The position numbers were made by a program, and so were the translations under genes. A model generated the notes under the pieces. The model ran no database searches and was not told where the DNA came from. It was given only the letters and a program-made list of their open reading frames with translations. A stretch of DNA of 32,827 bases. It comes from Malonomonas sp036526255 (lineage in GTDB: Bacteria; Desulfobacterota; Desulfuromonadia; Desulfuromonadales; Geopsychrobacteraceae). The stretch's first letter is position 1. Each line of letters starts with the position of its first letter. The stretch spans positions 1-32,827 of the forward strand of contig DATCYW010000038.1 in NCBI GenBank assembly GCA_036526255.1. Direction: 5' to 3'. Below are positions 31,660-32,827 of this stretch, piece by piece.

Positions 31660-32827
31660 TGAATTCCGGTCAGACTGTTTTTCGGCAACTGCTGCAGTTT
31701 TTGCCGCGACATGATTTCAATCAGTGCGTTCGCCGATATGACGGCGATTACAGAGCCAAGAGCTTTTCCACATTCGATCAGTTTCTGTGTCTTGCCTATG
31801 CTCAGATGTCTGGTCGCGAGAGCCTGCGTGATATCGAAACCTGCTTGAACTCTCATCGGGAGAAGCTTTACCACGTTGGCTTTCGAGGTTCCGTCTCACG
31901 CTCTACTCTGGCGGATGCCAACGAACGTAGAGACTGGCGCATCTTTCAGGATTTCGGCCAAGTTCTTATTCGGATGGCTCAACAGCTTCACCATGATGAG
32001 TCTTTCGCGCTGGAACTTGATCAACCGCTATATGCCTTCGATTCAACAACGATCGACCTGTGCTTGAGCCTCTTCCCATGGGCCGAGTTTCGGAGAACAA
32101 AGGCTGCAGTGAAAATGCATACGCTGATCGATCTTCGGGGCGCTATTCCCACTTACGTGACGATCACGACAGGCAAGGTCCATGATGTCAGGATGCTCGA
32201 CAATTTACCCGTAACCGAAGATGCCATTTACACCATGGACCGGGCATACATCGATTTTGCCCGTTTACATACGCTTCACCAGCAAGGCGCATTCTTTGTC
32301 GTCAGAGCAAAAGACAACTTGCGCTTTAAGCGTTTGTATTCTGCGCCGAAAGACAAGAACGCAGGCGTCAAGGCCGATCAAACCATTGCCCTGGTGACCT
32401 ACAAATCGAAAAATGACTACCCCGAAAAATTACGTCGGGTCAGTTATGTTGACAAAGAACGCGATAAACGGCTGGTCTTTTTAACCAACAATTTCATGAT
32501 CCCAGCGATCACCGTCGCTGAAATCTACAAGCAGCGCTGGCAAGTAGAACTGTTTTTCAAATGGATCAAACAGCACTTGCGGATCAAGTCATTTTACGGA
32601 ACATCGATCAACGCGGTGAAGAGTCAGATATGGGTTGCCCTGAGCATCTATCTGTTGGTTGTGATTGCCAAGAAGAAGTTCAGCCTCCCGTGTCAGCTCT
32701 ACACTTTTTTACAAATACTGGAGGTCAATTTGTTCGAGAAAAAGCCCATTACATCGTTGGTTGCGGACGCTCTCAAACAAATATCGGACCCTCAGGATGA
32801 TAACCAACTGAATTTATTCAACTGTTA
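31659..32827 (+). CDS. IS4-family transposase (missing at most its last stop base)
   Basis: The frame is open from ATG 31659, preceded by AGGAGGG, to the window end: 389 codons plus TA, which would be TAA or TAG. This DDE enzyme catalyses transposition. The catalytic residues are D128 (DSTTIDL), D194 (MDRAYIDF) and E297 in YKQRWQVELFFKWIK; the last segment fits the IS4 Y-x2-R-x3-E-x6-K motif exactly (Y290, R293, E297, K304). The end, DNQLNLFNC, resembles C-termini of full-length members, so the protein is probably intact. I see no frameshift, which suggests a recently active copy. Confidence 0.93.
   Translation, partial: MNSGQTVFRQLLQFLPRHDFNQCVRRYDGDYRAKSFSTFDQFLCLAYAQMSGRESLRDIETCLNSHREKLYHVGFRGSVSRSTLADANERRDWRIFQDFGQVLIRMAQQLHHDESFALELDQPLYAFDSTTIDLCLSLFPWAEFRRTKAAVKMHTLIDLRGAIPTYVTITTGKVHDVRMLDNLPVTEDAIYTMDRAYIDFARLHTLHQQGAFFVVRAKDNLRFKRLYSAPKDKNAGVKADQTIALVTYKSKNDYPEKLRRVSYVDKERDKRLVFLTNNFMIPAITVAEIYKQRWQVELFFKWIKQHLRIKSFYGTSINAVKSQIWVALSIYLLVVIAKKKFSLPCQLYTFLQILEVNLFEKKPITSLVADALKQISDPQDDNQLNLFNC

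Larger units (their letters stand above)
31521..32827 (+). mobile_element. IS4-family insertion sequence, right part cut by the window edge
   Basis: The transposase and a left flank are visible. The left boundary is estimated near 31521, where CTACTGTCCGGTTAAAAAA begins, similar to the ends of related IS4 elements; the right terminal repeat is outside, so boundary and target duplication cannot be confirmed. A hairpin lies at 31545-31562 (CAACGA-N6-TCGTTG). Base use is more A/T-rich than the neighbouring genes. Confidence 0.7.

Noticed and set aside
1..32827. Search for CRISPR arrays, tRNA or rRNA genes and riboswitches
   Set aside because: No repeat-spacer pattern, tRNA-like cloverleaf or known riboswitch core was recognised by eye; nearly all sequence is coding.

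Overview
The window is about 32.8 kb of gene-dense bacterial chromosome. Gene content points to the Desulfuromonadales/Geobacterales branch of the former Deltaproteobacteria: a DUF4388-like protein, a REC-HDOD regulator, a TIGR04211-type SH3/coiled-coil protein, a CCG-domain heterodisulfide-reductase-like protein, a type II NADH dehydrogenase, and an aldehyde dehydrogenase. This placement is inference from family memory, not from a search. No rRNA, tRNA or CRISPR array was seen, and no gap between genes exceeds about 230 bp.

Layout. (1) 1-3723: tail of a cytidylate-kinase-like gene with a terminator, then an ABC-F ATPase overlapping by 4 bp a ParA/MinD-like P-loop protein that ends in a putative zinc finger. 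(2) 3742-5471: a good sigma70-type promoter, a protein with two DUF4388-like repeats, and a polytopic membrane protein. (3) 5477-10625: tandem palindromic repeats, a promoter and a complete high-affinity branched-chain amino acid ABC transporter (livJ-livH-livM-livG-livF), with two hairpins between the binding protein and the permeases and an intrinsic terminator at the end. (4) 10731-12718: a membrane HAMP protein with a variant GGDEF domain (GGDDY), a small lipoprotein and a small membrane protein. (5) 12814-14875: type II NADH dehydrogenase, then a small heat-shock protein with palindromes upstream and a terminator.

(6) 14934-16734, minus strand: a DUF3047 exported protein and an unrecognised 376-residue protein, divergent from an aldehyde dehydrogenase. 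(7) 18323-21498, minus strand: a duplicated TM2-domain protein, a REC-HDOD regulator and a YjjJ-type HipA homologue that lacks both canonical kinase aspartates. (8) 21629-23293: FetA/FetB-like exporter pair ending at a shared terminator, facing an SH3/coiled-coil anchored protein. (9) 24113-26767, minus strand: a tightly overlapping three-gene cassette of MoxR-like AAA+ ATPase, DUF2201/VWA protein and small unknown protein. (10) 26938-30801: dCache-PAS-GGDEF protein, then a LolA-like exported protein translationally coupled to an FtsX/LolE-type permease, with no ATPase gene beside them. (11) 30821-31474, minus strand: a CCG-domain protein. (12) About 31521 to the end: an IS4-family insertion sequence whose transposase runs to the last base of the window.

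The most notable observations are the HipA-fold protein with both catalytic aspartates replaced at the canonical 23-residue spacing, a hairpin that buries the Shine-Dalgarno sequence and start codon of the IS4 transposase, the AAA+/VWA/small-protein cassette with a degenerate HExxH motif, and a ParA-like ATPase with a C-terminal zinc-finger motif translationally coupled to an ABC-F factor.
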